From Streptococcaceae bacterium (lineage in GTDB: Bacteria; Bacillota; Bacilli; Lactobacillales; Streptococcaceae), in contig JAIRWF010000010.1 in NCBI GenBank assembly GCA_031253335.1, forward strand, positions 1 through 64,000: 64,000 nucleotides of DNA, given 5' to 3'. Shown piece by piece: positions 16,778 through 24,644 of this stretch. The first letter of the stretch is position 1. Each line of letters begins with the position of its first letter. The position numbers and the translations under genes are program-made. The notes beneath the pieces are model-generated. The model made no database searches and was not told where the DNA came from. It worked only from the letters and a program-made list of their open reading frames with translations.

Positions 16778-18523
16778 ATGGTTTTAGAAAAAATAAATGG
16801 TCCTGAGGACGTTAAGAAATTAAGTGTTGAGGAGATGAAGACTCTTGCCGCTGAAATGAATGATCGCGTCGTGCAAAAGACGGCTGTTCATGGCGGCCAT
16901 ATTGGACCAAATCTTGGCGTGTCTGAGATGACTATTGCTCTGCATTATGTCTTCAATAGCCCGATTGATAAATTGGTCTGGGACGTATCGCACCAGACTT
17001 ATCCGCACAAAATGCTGACAGGTCGCAAAATCGGTTTTGAGCCGGGACACTATGATGAGGTCATGCCCTATACCAATCCTGGTGAATCTGTTCACGATTT
17101 CTTTAATGTCGGTCACACTTCGACAAGTATTGCCAACGCTGTAGGTCTTGCAAAGGCGCGTGATATGGCGGGTGAAACCGGAAATATCATTGCGATTATC
17201 GGCGACGGTTCCCTTTCTGGCGGTCTCGCTCTTGAAGCCCTGAACAACGCGGCGCAACTCAAGACGAATCTGATTATCATTGCGAACGACAATCAAATGT
17301 CAATTGACAAGAACTACGGCGGTCTCTACGAGAATCTTCGTGAACTCCGTGAATCTGAAGGCCAGGCTGCAAACAACCTCTTCAAAGCCTTCAATCTCGA
17401 TTACAAATATCTCGCTGACGGCAACGACATCGAACGCTTGATTTCGCTTTTCCAAAGCGTGAAAGACATTGACCATCCGATTGTGCTCCATATCAACACC
17501 GAAAAAGGCCACGGCTGGCAACCTGCGATTGACGAGAAGCGCCGTTTTCACTGGGGCGGAAACTTTGACCCCAAGACAGGGAAAGACTTGTCGCCCAAAG
17601 GTGGTCGCAGTTGGGGTGATTTAGTTCCTGAATACCTCGGCAAAAAAATTGATGCCGGTGAAAAAGTCCTTGCAATCAACGCTGCGATTCCTGGAATTCT
17701 GGGCCTTGTCGAATTTTACGAAAAATATCCCGATAATTATTGGGACGCAGGCATCGCTGAGCAATTCACGATGACTTTTGGTGGCGCCGCATCAACGGTC
17801 AAAGGCGTGCGTCCCATTATTTTCCACAATTCGACCTTCGTCCAACGCGCCTATGATCAGCTCATGCACGACATCTCGATGAATAATGAACCTGCAATCG
17901 TGGTCGTTGCGGGCGTTTCCATTAACTCGGCAGATTCTAGTCACCAAGGAAGCTTCGGGACAGGTTGGCTCTCGACGGTACCGAATTTCGTCTATCTCGC
18001 ACCGACCAATGAAACAGAGTTTACGAATATGATGGACTGGGCGATTGCGCAACATGAGAAGCCTGTTATGATTAACCTGCCGCAGCACGGCTTGACAAGT
18101 ACGACGACTTCATCCTTGAAAGATTTCGCAAAACCTAAGTACGACATCGTTGAAAATGGCGCAGACGTAGCTATTCTAGGCCTTGGAGGCTTCTTTGACC
18201 AAGCGCACAAAGTCTCAGATGAGCTTGCCAAATCTGGTGTCCATGCCACGCTTGTCAATCCACTTTTCATCCGTGAGCTCGACACCGCAACTTTAGACAA
18301 ACTTGCTGAGACCCACAAAGTCCTTGCCACTTTTGAGGACAATACGCTTGATGGCGGTTTTGGTCAACGTGTTGCCAGTTACTTGGCTCGTAAGGGAGTG
18401 AAAGTCCTGAATTTCGGGGCGCTCACAGAGTTTGTTGATGAAATCCCAACGGCTGAGCTATATCAGAAATATCATTTAACCCCAGAACTCGCGTCTGCCG
18501 ATATTTTGGACGCTCTGAAATGA
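16778..18523 (+). CDS. 1-deoxy-D-xylulose-5-phosphate synthase-like transketolase
   Basis: Thiamine-diphosphate enzyme related to DXS, which condenses pyruvate and glyceraldehyde 3-phosphate. The 581-residue protein keeps the TPP-binding motif GDGSLSGGLALEAL...IANDNQMS, the N-terminal HIGPNLG His and the EQFTMTFGGAA region. It is shorter than typical DXS (about 620 residues). Streptococcaceae generally make isoprenoids through mevalonate, and no other MEP gene is in the window, so its product may feed thiamine, pyridoxal or another route; this is inference. The palindrome-overlapped promoter suggests regulation. The stop overlaps a small frame leading to yidD. Confidence 0.85.
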   Translation: MVLEKINGPEDVKKLSVEEMKTLAAEMNDRVVQKTAVHGGHIGPNLGVSEMTIALHYVFNSPIDKLVWDVSHQTYPHKMLTGRKIGFEPGHYDEVMPYTNPGESVHDFFNVGHTSTSIANAVGLAKARDMAGETGNIIAIIGDGSLSGGLALEALNNAAQLKTNLIIIANDNQMSIDKNYGGLYENLRELRESEGQAANNLFKAFNLDYKYLADGNDIERLISLFQSVKDIDHPIVLHINTEKGHGWQPAIDEKRRFHWGGNFDPKTGKDLSPKGGRSWGDLVPEYLGKKIDAGEKVLAINAAIPGILGLVEFYEKYPDNYWDAGIAEQFTMTFGGAASTVKGVRPIIFHNSTFVQRAYDQLMHDISMNNEPAIVVVAGVSINSADSSHQGSFGTGWLSTVPNFVYLAPTNETEFTNMMDWAIAQHEKPVMINLPQHGLTSTTTSSLKDFAKPKYDIVENGADVAILGLGGFFDQAHKVSDELAKSGVHATLVNPLFIRELDTATLDKLAETHKVLATFEDNTLDGGFGQRVASYLARKGVKVLNFGALTEFVDEIPTAELYQKYHLTPELASADILDALK

Positions 18524-18621
18524 TTCGTTTCGTTCGTTTTTATCACGCCAATTGTCTGGGAGACGATTGGAGGCTAAATGATAGAATTTTGATAAAAACG
18601 GTGGAGAAATTAGATCTATGA
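18520..18621 (+). other. Small frame duplicating the yidD start, with nested hairpin
   Basis: A 33-codon frame begins at the ATG overlapping the dxs-like stop and ends at a TGA overlapping the yidD start. Its first residues, MIRFVRFYH, repeat the yidD start MIKFVRFYQ, and the DNA is almost identical for about 27 bases. After the duplicated part come nested inverted repeats: GTTTTTATCA (18536-18545)/TGATAAAAAC (18590-18599) outside CCAATTGTCT/AGACGATTGG (18548-18570). It could be a coupling peptide, or the scar of a hairpin insertion that duplicated its target. No RBS is visible and coding function is doubtful. Confidence 0.5.
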
Positions 18622-18860
18622 TTAAATTCGTTCGTTTTTATCAAAAATTTATCTCACCTTTATTCCCACCTTCCTGCCGCTATTATCCGACCTGCAGCAA
18701 TTACATGATTGAAGCCTGCCAGAAACACGGCGCTTTGAAAGGCAGCCTTATGGGTATCGCGCGGATTTTACGCTGTCAACCTTTTGCAAAAGGCGGCGTG
18801 GATAAAGTGCCGGATCATTTTAGTCTCAAGCGGAACCCAGACACGGGCATCCCAGATTAA
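18618..18860 (+). CDS. yidD: Membrane protein insertion efficiency factor YidD
   Basis: Small 80-residue protein that associates with the inner membrane face and helps YidC/Oxa1-type insertion. The family signature is clear: [20 protein letters not shown], then [12 protein letters not shown] and RILRCQPF. The three conserved cysteines are present. The ATG follows GTGGAG. It is downstream of the DXS-like gene with no terminator between, so probably co-transcribed, and is followed by a strong terminator. Confidence 0.95.
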   Translation: MIKFVRFYQKFISPLFPPSCRYYPTCSNYMIEACQKHGALKGSLMGIARILRCQPFAKGGVDKVPDHFSLKRNPDTGIPD

Positions 18861-18884
18861 TAGGAAATTTTCCTACCACAAATC

Positions 18885-18923
18885 AAAAAAAGTCTGACTG
18901 CAACGGGCGGTCAGGCTCTTTTT
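18885..18923 (+). terminator. Terminator after yidD
   Basis: Ten-pair stem GTCTGACTGC/GCGGTCAGGC with two G-T pairs, then CTCTTTTT. Confidence 0.8.
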
Positions 18924-19090
18924 GTAAAGTTGTATTTGTAAACCTGTTTTTAGTTTACAGCAACCATTATACTCAAAAATCAGAAGATGTCAAGGATTAA
19001 AGGCATTTTTTTGCGAGAATGTTCGGGTTTTCGGCACTCTTCAGCCTCGAGAACCCCTGGAATGCCCCCCCCCATCAGGGTTTTGGGACT
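18924..19090. other. Intergenic region with C9 tract
   Basis: No gene is seen between yidD and udk, which converge. A run of nine Cs lies near 19065-19073, flanked by AACCC and GGGTT that can pair around it. Homopolymer C tracts are slippage-prone, but this one is in neither a coding sequence nor a visible promoter. Confidence 0.6.
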
Positions 19091-19732
19091 TTAAGCTTCA
19101 GACTTCGCGAGCCGTAAAAGACTCTCGATTTTCGTCTTTAAAATATCAACGCCCACGGTATTCGACACGCCCTCAGGAATGATGATGTCTGCATAGCGCT
19201 TCGTAGGCTCGATAAACTGATGATACATGGGCTTGACTGCCGAGAGATACTGCGTGATGACCGAATCAAGCGTCCGCCCGCGCTCTTCAATATCGCGCTT
19301 GATACGGCGGATGATCCGCACATCATCATCTGTATCGACAAAGACCTTGATATCCATGAGCTCCCTCAGCTTCACATCCTCAAGCACTAAAATCCCCTCA
19401 ATGATGAGCACATTCACAGGCTCCTGGCGCCTGGTTTCTTTTGCGCGTGTGTGATTGGGAAAGTCGTAAGTCGGAATATCCACGGCCCGCCCAGCCTTGA
19501 GTTCGGCTAGTTGCGCAACCAAAAGATCCGTATCAAAAGCGAGCGGATGATCATAGTTCGTCTGACGCCTCTCGTCCATCGTGAGATTGCTTTGATCTTT
19601 ATAGTAGCTATCTTCTTCAATCATGGCAATCTTTTCATGTGCAAAGCCCTCAAGAATGGCTTGTGACACAGATGTCTTGCCCGATGCAGAACCACCCGCA
19701 ACTCCGATGATAATCATTGATTTTTCACTCAT
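19091..19732 (-). CDS. udk: Uridine/cytidine kinase
   Basis: Cytoplasmic salvage kinase converting uridine or cytidine to the monophosphate with ATP or GTP. The 213-residue protein has the P-loop GGSASGKTS at residues 13-21, [10 protein letters not shown], the nucleoside-binding YDHPLAFD and the lid [12 protein letters not shown]. The length is standard for the family. The ATG lies 6 nt after a TAAAAT -10 box whose -35 is the right arm of an exact palindrome, and no Shine-Dalgarno sequence is present, so the mRNA is probably leaderless. Confidence 0.96.
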   Translation of the reverse strand: MSEKSMIIIGVAGGSASGKTSVSQAILEGFAHEKIAMIEEDSYYKDQSNLTMDERRQTNYDHPLAFDTDLLVAQLAELKAGRAVDIPTYDFPNHTRAKETRRQEPVNVLIIEGILVLEDVKLRELMDIKVFVDTDDDVRIIRRIKRDIEERGRTLDSVITQYLSAVKPMYHQFIEPTKRYADIIIPEGVSNTVGVDILKTKIESLLRLAKSEA

Positions 19733-19738
19733 GAGACC

Positions 19739-19775
19739 ATTTTACAGTAGCCAAGCCCCTTTGTCAAATTTGACA
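19739..19775 (-). promoter_or_regulatory. udk promoter overlapped by the 14-bp palindrome
   Basis: Reading leftward: TTGACA, a 17-nt spacer and TAAAAT (19744-19739), ending 6 nt before the udk ATG. The exact palindrome TGTCAAATTTGACA (19762-19775) contains the -35. This repeats the geometry at the DXS-like gene (TTGACA-N17-TAAAAT). Confidence 0.75.
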
Positions 19776-19809
19776 CGCACAAAAATGATCTTATCCAGTC
19801 AACTATGAC

Positions 19810-20004
19810 TTAAGGGCGTGTCTATCTGCGCCACTTCGTGGCTACGCTGTCCGCTCTCGCTAGGCGGGCAAAGCCCGCAAGTCGAGCCGCAAAAACCGTT
19901 TTGCTTTTGCTGGCGAACTCAGCGAGACGTTCATTTACTTGGCCGCCTGGCCAAGCGCTATCGCGTGGTTCGACGAAAAAGCAGGTTTTTAGAGGTAACC
20001 TAAA
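19810..20004. repeat. MITE-like dispersed repeat, copy C
   Basis: It starts TTAAGGGCGTGTCTATCTG and ends GAGGTAACCTAAA, sharing both ends with the other copies but with a largely different middle. It contains the bulged hairpin: bulge TTCATTTA (19930-19937), inner arms CTTGGCC (19938-19944) and GGCCAAG (19949-19955). Copies B and C share the left end, while A, B and D share the right half, so the family is a mosaic. Confidence 0.8.
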
Positions 20005-20013
20005 CTATAACGC

Positions 20014-20069
20014 TGTCAAATTTGACAGCCGTCTTTCTACTTAACAAATTCCCCTAAAAGTGTTAAAAT
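20014..20069 (+). promoter_or_regulatory. Promoter of the oxidoreductase gene with upstream palindrome
   Basis: TTAACA (20041-20046), a 17-nt spacer and an extended -10 TGTTAAAAT (TAAAAT 20064-20069). An exact palindrome TGTCAAATTTGACA lies at 20014-20027, 13 nt before the -35 and 252 bp from the udk palindrome. Confidence 0.7.
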
Positions 20070-20095
20070 TATCAAATCGCAAGAAGGGAGAAACG

Positions 20096-21091
20096 ATGAC
20101 TTTCAAATTGGGAATTATTGGGACAGGCTGGATTGCTACAGAGTTCGTCGAGGCTGCACATGGGACTGGCAAGTATCAGCTGACTGCCGTCTATAGTCGC
20201 ACCATCACACGCGCACTGAGCTTTGCTGAGGATTACGATGATGTTGAGCTCTTTGATAATCTCGACGAATTCATGACCTCAGACCTCGATGTTGTCTATA
20301 TCGCCTCCCCCAATAGCTTCCACTACCAACATGCCAAAGCAGCCATCCTAGCTGGCAAAAACGTCATTGTGGAAAAGCCTGCTTTCAGTAACCCCAAAGA
20401 ATTCGAGGAAATTCACGAACTCTCCGTTGCGCACAATGCCTATATCTTTGAAGGTGCAAGGAATATCCATGAACGTGCCTTTACCACGATTAGCGACTTT
20501 CTCAGCACCAAACTCGTCGTTGGAGCTGATCTAACCTATGCTAAATACAGCTCCCGCATGCCTGCTCTTATGGCAGGCGAACTCCCCAACAAATGGAATG
20601 CCGCCATGTCTGGAGGAATCTTAGCTGATTTAGGCTGCTACCTTCTATATAGTGCGATTGGTCTCTTCGGCAAACCTCGTAGTGTCCGCTATGACGCCCA
20701 GATGGTACCAGGTGGCGTAGATGTCTCAGGGATTGGCGTCCTTGAGTATGGAGACTTCAATGTCGCCATCAAAACCGCAGGAAATCTCACAAGTTACCTT
20801 CCCTCAGAAATTTACACAACCGACGGCACCCTTATATTAGACGGCATCTCAGCCATCCAACATGCCAAGTTTATCACGCATGACGGCGAAAAAATCGAGC
20901 TCAAAATCAAACCTGAAAAAAACCACCTAGCTGAAGAAGCAGCCGACTTTGCAGAAATCATGACAGGCGCAAGCACAGACCCCGAGCTCTTTGAACGCTA
21001 TGAAAGCTGGTTACAACTTGCCCATAAAGTTTGCTGCACAAGCTACGACATGCGAAAGCACGCAGGAATCCACTTTCCTGCAGATGACTAA
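20096..21091 (+). CDS. Gfo/Idh/MocA-family oxidoreductase
   Basis: NAD(P)-dependent dehydrogenase of 331 residues. The N-terminal Rossmann motif GIIGTGWIA is at residues 6-14, followed by the family block EKPAFSN; the C-terminal domain contains GGILADLGCYLLYSAIGLFG, the usual substrate-side segment. The start at 20096 is chosen over an upstream GTG because it has AAGAAGGGAG at the right distance and the GTG falls in the -10 region. Family members act on sugars, inositols or dihydrodiols; the substrate cannot be told. It stands alone between its promoter and a terminator. Confidence 0.9.
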   Translation: MTFKLGIIGTGWIATEFVEAAHGTGKYQLTAVYSRTITRALSFAEDYDDVELFDNLDEFMTSDLDVVYIASPNSFHYQHAKAAILAGKNVIVEKPAFSNPKEFEEIHELSVAHNAYIFEGARNIHERAFTTISDFLSTKLVVGADLTYAKYSSRMPALMAGELPNKWNAAMSGGILADLGCYLLYSAIGLFGKPRSVRYDAQMVPGGVDVSGIGVLEYGDFNVAIKTAGNLTSYLPSEIYTTDGTLILDGISAIQHAKFITHDGEKIELKIKPEKNHLAEEAADFAEIMTGASTDPELFERYESWLQLAHKVCCTSYDMRKHAGIHFPADD

Positions 21092-21115
21092 GACAGCAAA
21101 GTGGCTGTCTTTTTT
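21090..21115 (+). terminator. Terminator after the oxidoreductase
   Basis: Stem AGACAGC/GCTGTCT with loop AAAGTG and a T-run. Confidence 0.85.
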
Positions 21116-21142
21116 AACTTCTTATGTTACAATAATAAAGCA

Positions 21143-21214
21143 GAGCCCTTAGTATAGTGGATAGTACAGAAGTTTCCTAAACTTTTGACGTCGGTTCAAC
21201 TCCGGCAGGGCTCA
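21143..21214 (+). tRNA. tRNA-Arg (anticodon CCT)
   Basis: Acceptor stem GAGCCCT/AGGGCTC, D arm, anticodon stem GAAGT/ACTTT with loop TTCCTAA (anticodon CCU, reads AGG), T arm GTCGG/CCGGC with loop TTCAACT, discriminator A at 21214. The 3' CCA is not encoded; TTG follows directly. The promoter -10 is the extended TGTTACAAT just upstream. The folding was checked by hand only. Confidence 0.92.
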
Positions 21215-21874
21215 TTGAAACACCATACCATTACCTATCGCTATATCAAGCCCGAAGAAAAAAAGAAGCCTCGAAAAGGCCTCAAGGCACCTCTTCGCAT
21301 CTTATTGCAGCTAGTGCTAATTGTAGCCACTGCTTTTTTTGCGCTTTCGATGAGCCAATCTGTCAATGAAACCCTTAGTGCAAGTCAGCTCTCATCCCAG
21401 CTTGAAACCATTGAGGATTACAATTTCATTCGCACTCTTGCACCTATTGCCCAGAAAGAAGAAGCAACAAGCGGTCTCAAAGCTAGCATCACCTTAGCCC
21501 AGGGCTGTCTTGAATCCGACTACGGCAGGAGTCTTCTCTCCAGTAAATATAACAACCTCTTTGGCATCAAAGCCTATGATGGCGAGCCTTCAGTGACCCT
21601 CCAGACAAAAGAATACGTCAACAAAAAATGGATTACCATCAATGGTACCTTTCGTACCTATAGCAGCTGGAGTGCCTCTGTGACCGACCACACCGAGCTC
21701 TTTGTAAAAGGAGTGGACTGGGATCCCGCGCATTATCACAATGTTCTTACCGCAAAAACATACCAACAAGCTGCCCAAAACCTCCAAAAAGATGGTTATG
21801 CCACAGACCCAGACTACGCCACTAAACTCATCGCACTCATTCAGAAATTTCACCTCAATAACTATGACAAATAG
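21215..21874 (+). CDS. GH73 N-acetylglucosaminidase-like peptidoglycan hydrolase, membrane-anchored
   Basis: Cell-wall hydrolase of the FlgJ/GH73 type. Basic N-terminus, one membrane helix at about 25-48, then the catalytic domain with GCLESDYGRS (catalytic Glu near residue 100), KYNNLFGIK, TFRTYSSW and DGYATDPDYATKL. There is no ATG or GTG before the membrane helix; the only suitable start is the TTG at 21215, exactly the first base after the tRNA. Shine-Dalgarno support is weak (CAGGG inside the tRNA). The gene is therefore probably co-transcribed with tRNA-Arg and exposed by tRNA 3' processing. Product assignment is firm; the start is inferred. Confidence 0.88.
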   Translation: MKHHTITYRYIKPEEKKKPRKGLKAPLRILLQLVLIVATAFFALSMSQSVNETLSASQLSSQLETIEDYNFIRTLAPIAQKEEATSGLKASITLAQGCLESDYGRSLLSSKYNNLFGIKAYDGEPSVTLQTKEYVNKKWITINGTFRTYSSWSASVTDHTELFVKGVDWDPAHYHNVLTAKTYQQAAQNLQKDGYATDPDYATKLIALIQKFHLNNYDK

Positions 21875-21892
21875 ATGTCAAATACTTTTCGC

Positions 21893-21985
21893 TTGCATTT
21901 CTGAAATGTTATGGTAAAATAGTGTCATTAACATTTAATGTTAAGACTTTACAAAAAAGGGGTCCACTTCGGAGGACCCTTTTTT
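21893..21985 (+). ncRNA. Candidate small RNA with own promoter and terminator
   Basis: TTGCAT (21893-21898), 16 nt, TAAAAT (21915-21920), then about 59 nt to a strong terminator (GGGTCC/GGACCC with an A-run before and a T-run ending at 21985). The transcript would start near 21927 and contain TTAACAT/ATGTTAA. No start codon or RBS is seen. It lies between the GH73 gene and a gene with its own promoter, so it is not simply a leader. It could also be only the GH73 terminator region. Confidence 0.5.
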
Positions 21986-22060
21986 CGTACCTTCAGGCCT
22001 ATCCATCTCCAAGATGTAAAAAACATTTGACATTTCAAAAAAATCTGCTATGATTAGACC

Positions 22061-22663
22061 ATGTACGCAAAACGATTTTTACAACTCTTTATTATCTGGC
22101 TCGTCGCAAGTGCGATTGTTCTCCTCATTGCAGGGGCGAACTTTACGCACGTAATGACTTGGCTTGCAATACTCATTGGTTATCTGATTCTCCTCCTCCC
22201 ACTGGTTGCCCTCACGATTGTAAAAGCGCGTAAAAAAGCCAATATTGTAGGTTCTCAGGCTGAAAAAGGCGAGCTCACCTCGATTTTGAAGCGCTTTCCA
22301 GGCTATATCGCGCTCTCACTCGCAGATGGTACGACTATCATGAGCTTTACCCAAGACAAAACGCAGGAAAACATCTGGTACATGGTCGCAGACCCTGAGA
22401 CTACAAAAGCTAAAAGTCTCACGGCTCCGACTGACGTGAGTTTTACGACCTGGTTTGATGATTTGGAAAATGGGGCACGCCTCTCAAGTAATCGCGCGAC
22501 ACTCGAAAAGTTGAGCGGCGCAGATGCAAACACCCTCATTACTCAACAGCCCCACATTCTTGACATCCATGAAAATGCAGCGAATATGGCCGTTCTTCGA
22601 TTGACCGTCCACTCAGCCCTCTATGAAGACTTCAAAGACGGCCTGAAAGTCCTCGCTTTTTAA
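22061..22663 (+). CDS. Membrane protein with two N-terminal helices and a PNPOx-like domain
   Basis: 200 residues. Two membrane helices (about 6-28 and 33-55) are followed by a soluble domain from 70 onward. The domain reads like a pyridoxamine-oxidase-like split barrel (ALSLADGTTIMSF, WYMVADPET, ARLSSNRATLEKL), but I cannot assign it firmly. The ATG lies 6 nt after an extended -10 (TGCTATGAT, TATGAT 22049-22054) with TTGACA at 22027-22032, so the mRNA should be leaderless. A terminator follows at once. No enzymatic function is claimed. Confidence 0.7.
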   Translation: MYAKRFLQLFIIWLVASAIVLLIAGANFTHVMTWLAILIGYLILLLPLVALTIVKARKKANIVGSQAEKGELTSILKRFPGYIALSLADGTTIMSFTQDKTQENIWYMVADPETTKAKSLTAPTDVSFTTWFDDLENGARLSSNRATLEKLSGADANTLITQQPHILDIHENAANMAVLRLTVHSALYEDFKDGLKVLAF

Positions 22664-22670
22664 AATTACG

Positions 22671-22693
22671 AAAGTCGCAATGCGCGACTTTTT
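22671..22693 (+). terminator. Terminator before mntH
   Basis: Stem AAAGTCGC/GCGACTTT with a T-run that runs directly into the mntH -10 TGTTATAAT. Confidence 0.85.
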
Positions 22694-22708
22694 GTTATAA
22701 TCTAATCA

Positions 22709-23953
22709 GTGAACAAACTTCTCCAAGACAAACGCCCGCCTGTCCTCGATTTTTTACGTTATGTCGGCCCCGGTCTCATCGTCGCGGTCGGCTTCATCGA
22801 CCCTGGGAACTGGGCGGCGAATCTCGCCGCAGGTTCGCAATTTGGCTACAAGCTTCTCTGGGTGATTTCCCTTTCGACCATCATGCTGGCCTTTCTCCAG
22901 CACAACGTTGCGCATTTAGGCATCGTCACGGGCGAGTGCCTCTCAGAAAACACAACCCGCTACCTCAAACCTTGGGCCTCGCGCACGATTTTGGGGACGG
23001 CCGTATTGGCCTCAGTTTCCACCGCCGTCGCTGAGGTCTTGGGTGGCGCACTTGCCCTTCAAATGCTTTTTCATCTACCACTACAAATCGGAGCTGTCCT
23101 CACAGGCGCCCTCGTCATCTGGTTTTTGTTTAGCAATTCTTATGCCAAAATCGAAAAAGTCATTATTGGCTTTGTGAGCCTCATTGGGATTGCACTTTTA
23201 GCCGAAATTTTCATCGTCCCGCATATCGCCTGGGGGGAAGCCGCCAAAGGCTGGGTCGTGCCTTTCATGGACAAGCAGTCCATTCCCATTATCATGAGTG
23301 CTCTGGGGGCCGTCGTCATGCCGCACAATCTTTTTCTCCATTCGGAAGTCATCCAATCCCGCCAATGGAACCTTGAAAATGAATCGGTCATCCAGCGCCA
23401 GCTCCGCTTCGAATTTTTTGATACGATTTTTTCCATGTTTTTGGGCTGGGTCATCAACTCCGCCATTATCATCCTTGCGGCAGCCGTCTTTTTCCCACAT
23501 GTCGTCACGGAAATCAACCAAGCACCCGAACTTTTAAGGCCACTTCTTGGGCCAGCGGGGGCGATTTTGTTTTCACTGGGCTTTCTTTTTGCAGGGGTCG
23601 CAAGCTCCGTCACCGCTGGGATGGCTGGGGGCTCTATTTTTGCAGGGATTTTCGCAGAACCTTATGATGCCGAAGATCCGCACTCCCGCCTGGGTGTCCT
23701 CATTACCATCGTGACGGCAGTCCTTGCGATTATCGTCTTTAGCTTTATTACAACACCTTTTAATATCCTCATTTACTCGCAGGTCTTTCTCTCCGTGCAG
23801 CTTCCGATTACGATTTTTACACAGATTTATCTCACGAGCTCAGGCAAAGTCATGGGCAAGTACAAAAACGTCTGGTACACCAAGACTCTTCTTCTTTTGA
23901 TTGGCGCTTTTGTCACGGTGTTAAATGTTATTTTGCTTAAGAGTCTTTTTTAG
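22709..23953 (+). CDS. mntH: NRAMP-family divalent metal (Mn2+) transporter
   Basis: Proton-coupled importer of Mn2+ or Fe2+ with about 11 membrane segments in 414 residues. TM1 has the metal-binding DPGN at 31-34 and TM6 has AVVMPHNLFLHS; both are diagnostic and intact. The start is GTG, only 7 nt after TATAAT (22696-22701), which itself abuts the previous terminator. No later start would keep TM1, so the gene must be leaderless or nearly so. It has lactobacillales-type length without the long N-terminus of some relatives. No MntR box was recognised. Confidence 0.93.
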   Translation: MNKLLQDKRPPVLDFLRYVGPGLIVAVGFIDPGNWAANLAAGSQFGYKLLWVISLSTIMLAFLQHNVAHLGIVTGECLSENTTRYLKPWASRTILGTAVLASVSTAVAEVLGGALALQMLFHLPLQIGAVLTGALVIWFLFSNSYAKIEKVIIGFVSLIGIALLAEIFIVPHIAWGEAAKGWVVPFMDKQSIPIIMSALGAVVMPHNLFLHSEVIQSRQWNLENESVIQRQLRFEFFDTIFSMFLGWVINSAIIILAAAVFFPHVVTEINQAPELLRPLLGPAGAILFSLGFLFAGVASSVTAGMAGGSIFAGIFAEPYDAEDPHSRLGVLITIVTAVLAIIVFSFITTPFNILIYSQVFLSVQLPITIFTQIYLTSSGKVMGKYKNVWYTKTLLLLIGAFVTVLNVILLKSLF

Positions 23954-23974
23954 AAAGTATGCTATAATCACACT

Positions 23975-24325
23975 ATGAATGAAAATAATTTAGATAAAGT
24001 CGTGATTAAACGTAATGGTCGTGCGGTGGATTGGGATAGTTTCCGCATCCAGTCAGCTGTTTTCCGCGCCGCGGTCAATAACAAATACAAAAATGACCCC
24101 TTAAGAGCCAATATGCTGGCCAACAATGTGACGCGTATCGTAGAAAAAGCAATTGCTCAGATGGAGTTTGAAAAAATCGAGGTCGATGCGATCAACAACC
24201 AAGTCATGAAACAACTCCGTGACTTTGATGCAGACGTCGCGCAGGACTTCTTGTCCTACAAGACCCAGCAAGACCTTGAGCGCCAGCAAAAAACAGGTAA
24301 TGAACATCCAGACTTTGAGGGTTGA
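23975..24325 (+). CDS. Stand-alone ATP-cone domain protein
   Basis: 116 residues, of which about 8-95 form an ATP-cone (VIKRNGRAVDWDSFRIQSAV at the start, then the helical part). ATP-cones bind ATP/dATP and control ribonucleotide reductases and the repressor NrdR; here the domain is alone, with no zinc ribbon as in NrdR and no reductase attached. The ATG lies 6 nt after the extended -10 TGCTATAAT (TATAAT 23963-23968), again leaderless. A regulatory nucleotide-sensing role is inferred from the domain only. The T-box promoter of thrS starts right at its stop codon. Confidence 0.8.
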   Translation: MNENNLDKVVIKRNGRAVDWDSFRIQSAVFRAAVNNKYKNDPLRANMLANNVTRIVEKAIAQMEFEKIEVDAINNQVMKQLRDFDADVAQDFLSYKTQQDLERQQKTGNEHPDFEG

Positions 24326-24349
24326 CAAAATTTTTCAAAATCGTATAAT
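24322..24349 (+). promoter_or_regulatory. thrS promoter
   Basis: TTGACA (24322-24327), 16 nt, TATAAT (24344-24349), overlapping the end of the ATP-cone gene. Confidence 0.85.
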
Positions 24350-24355
24350 AAGAAT

Positions 24356-24555
24356 GAAGACGAAAACAGTCATACCAAAAGCGAGTGGGGACGGTGTAAG
24401 CCCACAAGACTGAATAACTAACTTCGATTAGAAGAGCGCTTGTGAAAACTTGCGGGACGCCAGCTCCTTACGCTGATGAGAAGAAGATGCTTTGCATCTT
24501 AAATTATGGTGGTAACACGTGCGAACGTCCATAGTGTGTTCGTACGTTTTTTTAT
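24356..24555 (+). promoter_or_regulatory. T-box riboswitch, threonine
   Basis: About 200-nt leader with a long stem I region, a second hairpin (AAGATGC/GCATCTT, 24484-24500), the T-box sequence TATGGTGGTAACACG (24505-24519), and a terminator with stem ACGTGCGAAC/GTTCGTACGT and a T-run to about 24553. The candidate specifier is ACT (Thr) at 24417-24419, followed by A as usual. Uncharged tRNA-Thr would stabilise the antiterminator and raise thrS expression. Confidence 0.88.
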
Positions 24556-24644
24556 TGAAAATAAAGGAGCAGTTGCGACTATTATTTTCAATACGCAGGA
24601 GCGAAAGCGACTGTGAACCTATATAACACAGGGAAGGAATTACA

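Noticed and set aside
18985-19080. C9 tract as a phase-variation switch
   Set aside because: It is downstream of udk and yidD, not in a coding region or between promoter elements, so slippage has no evident effect.
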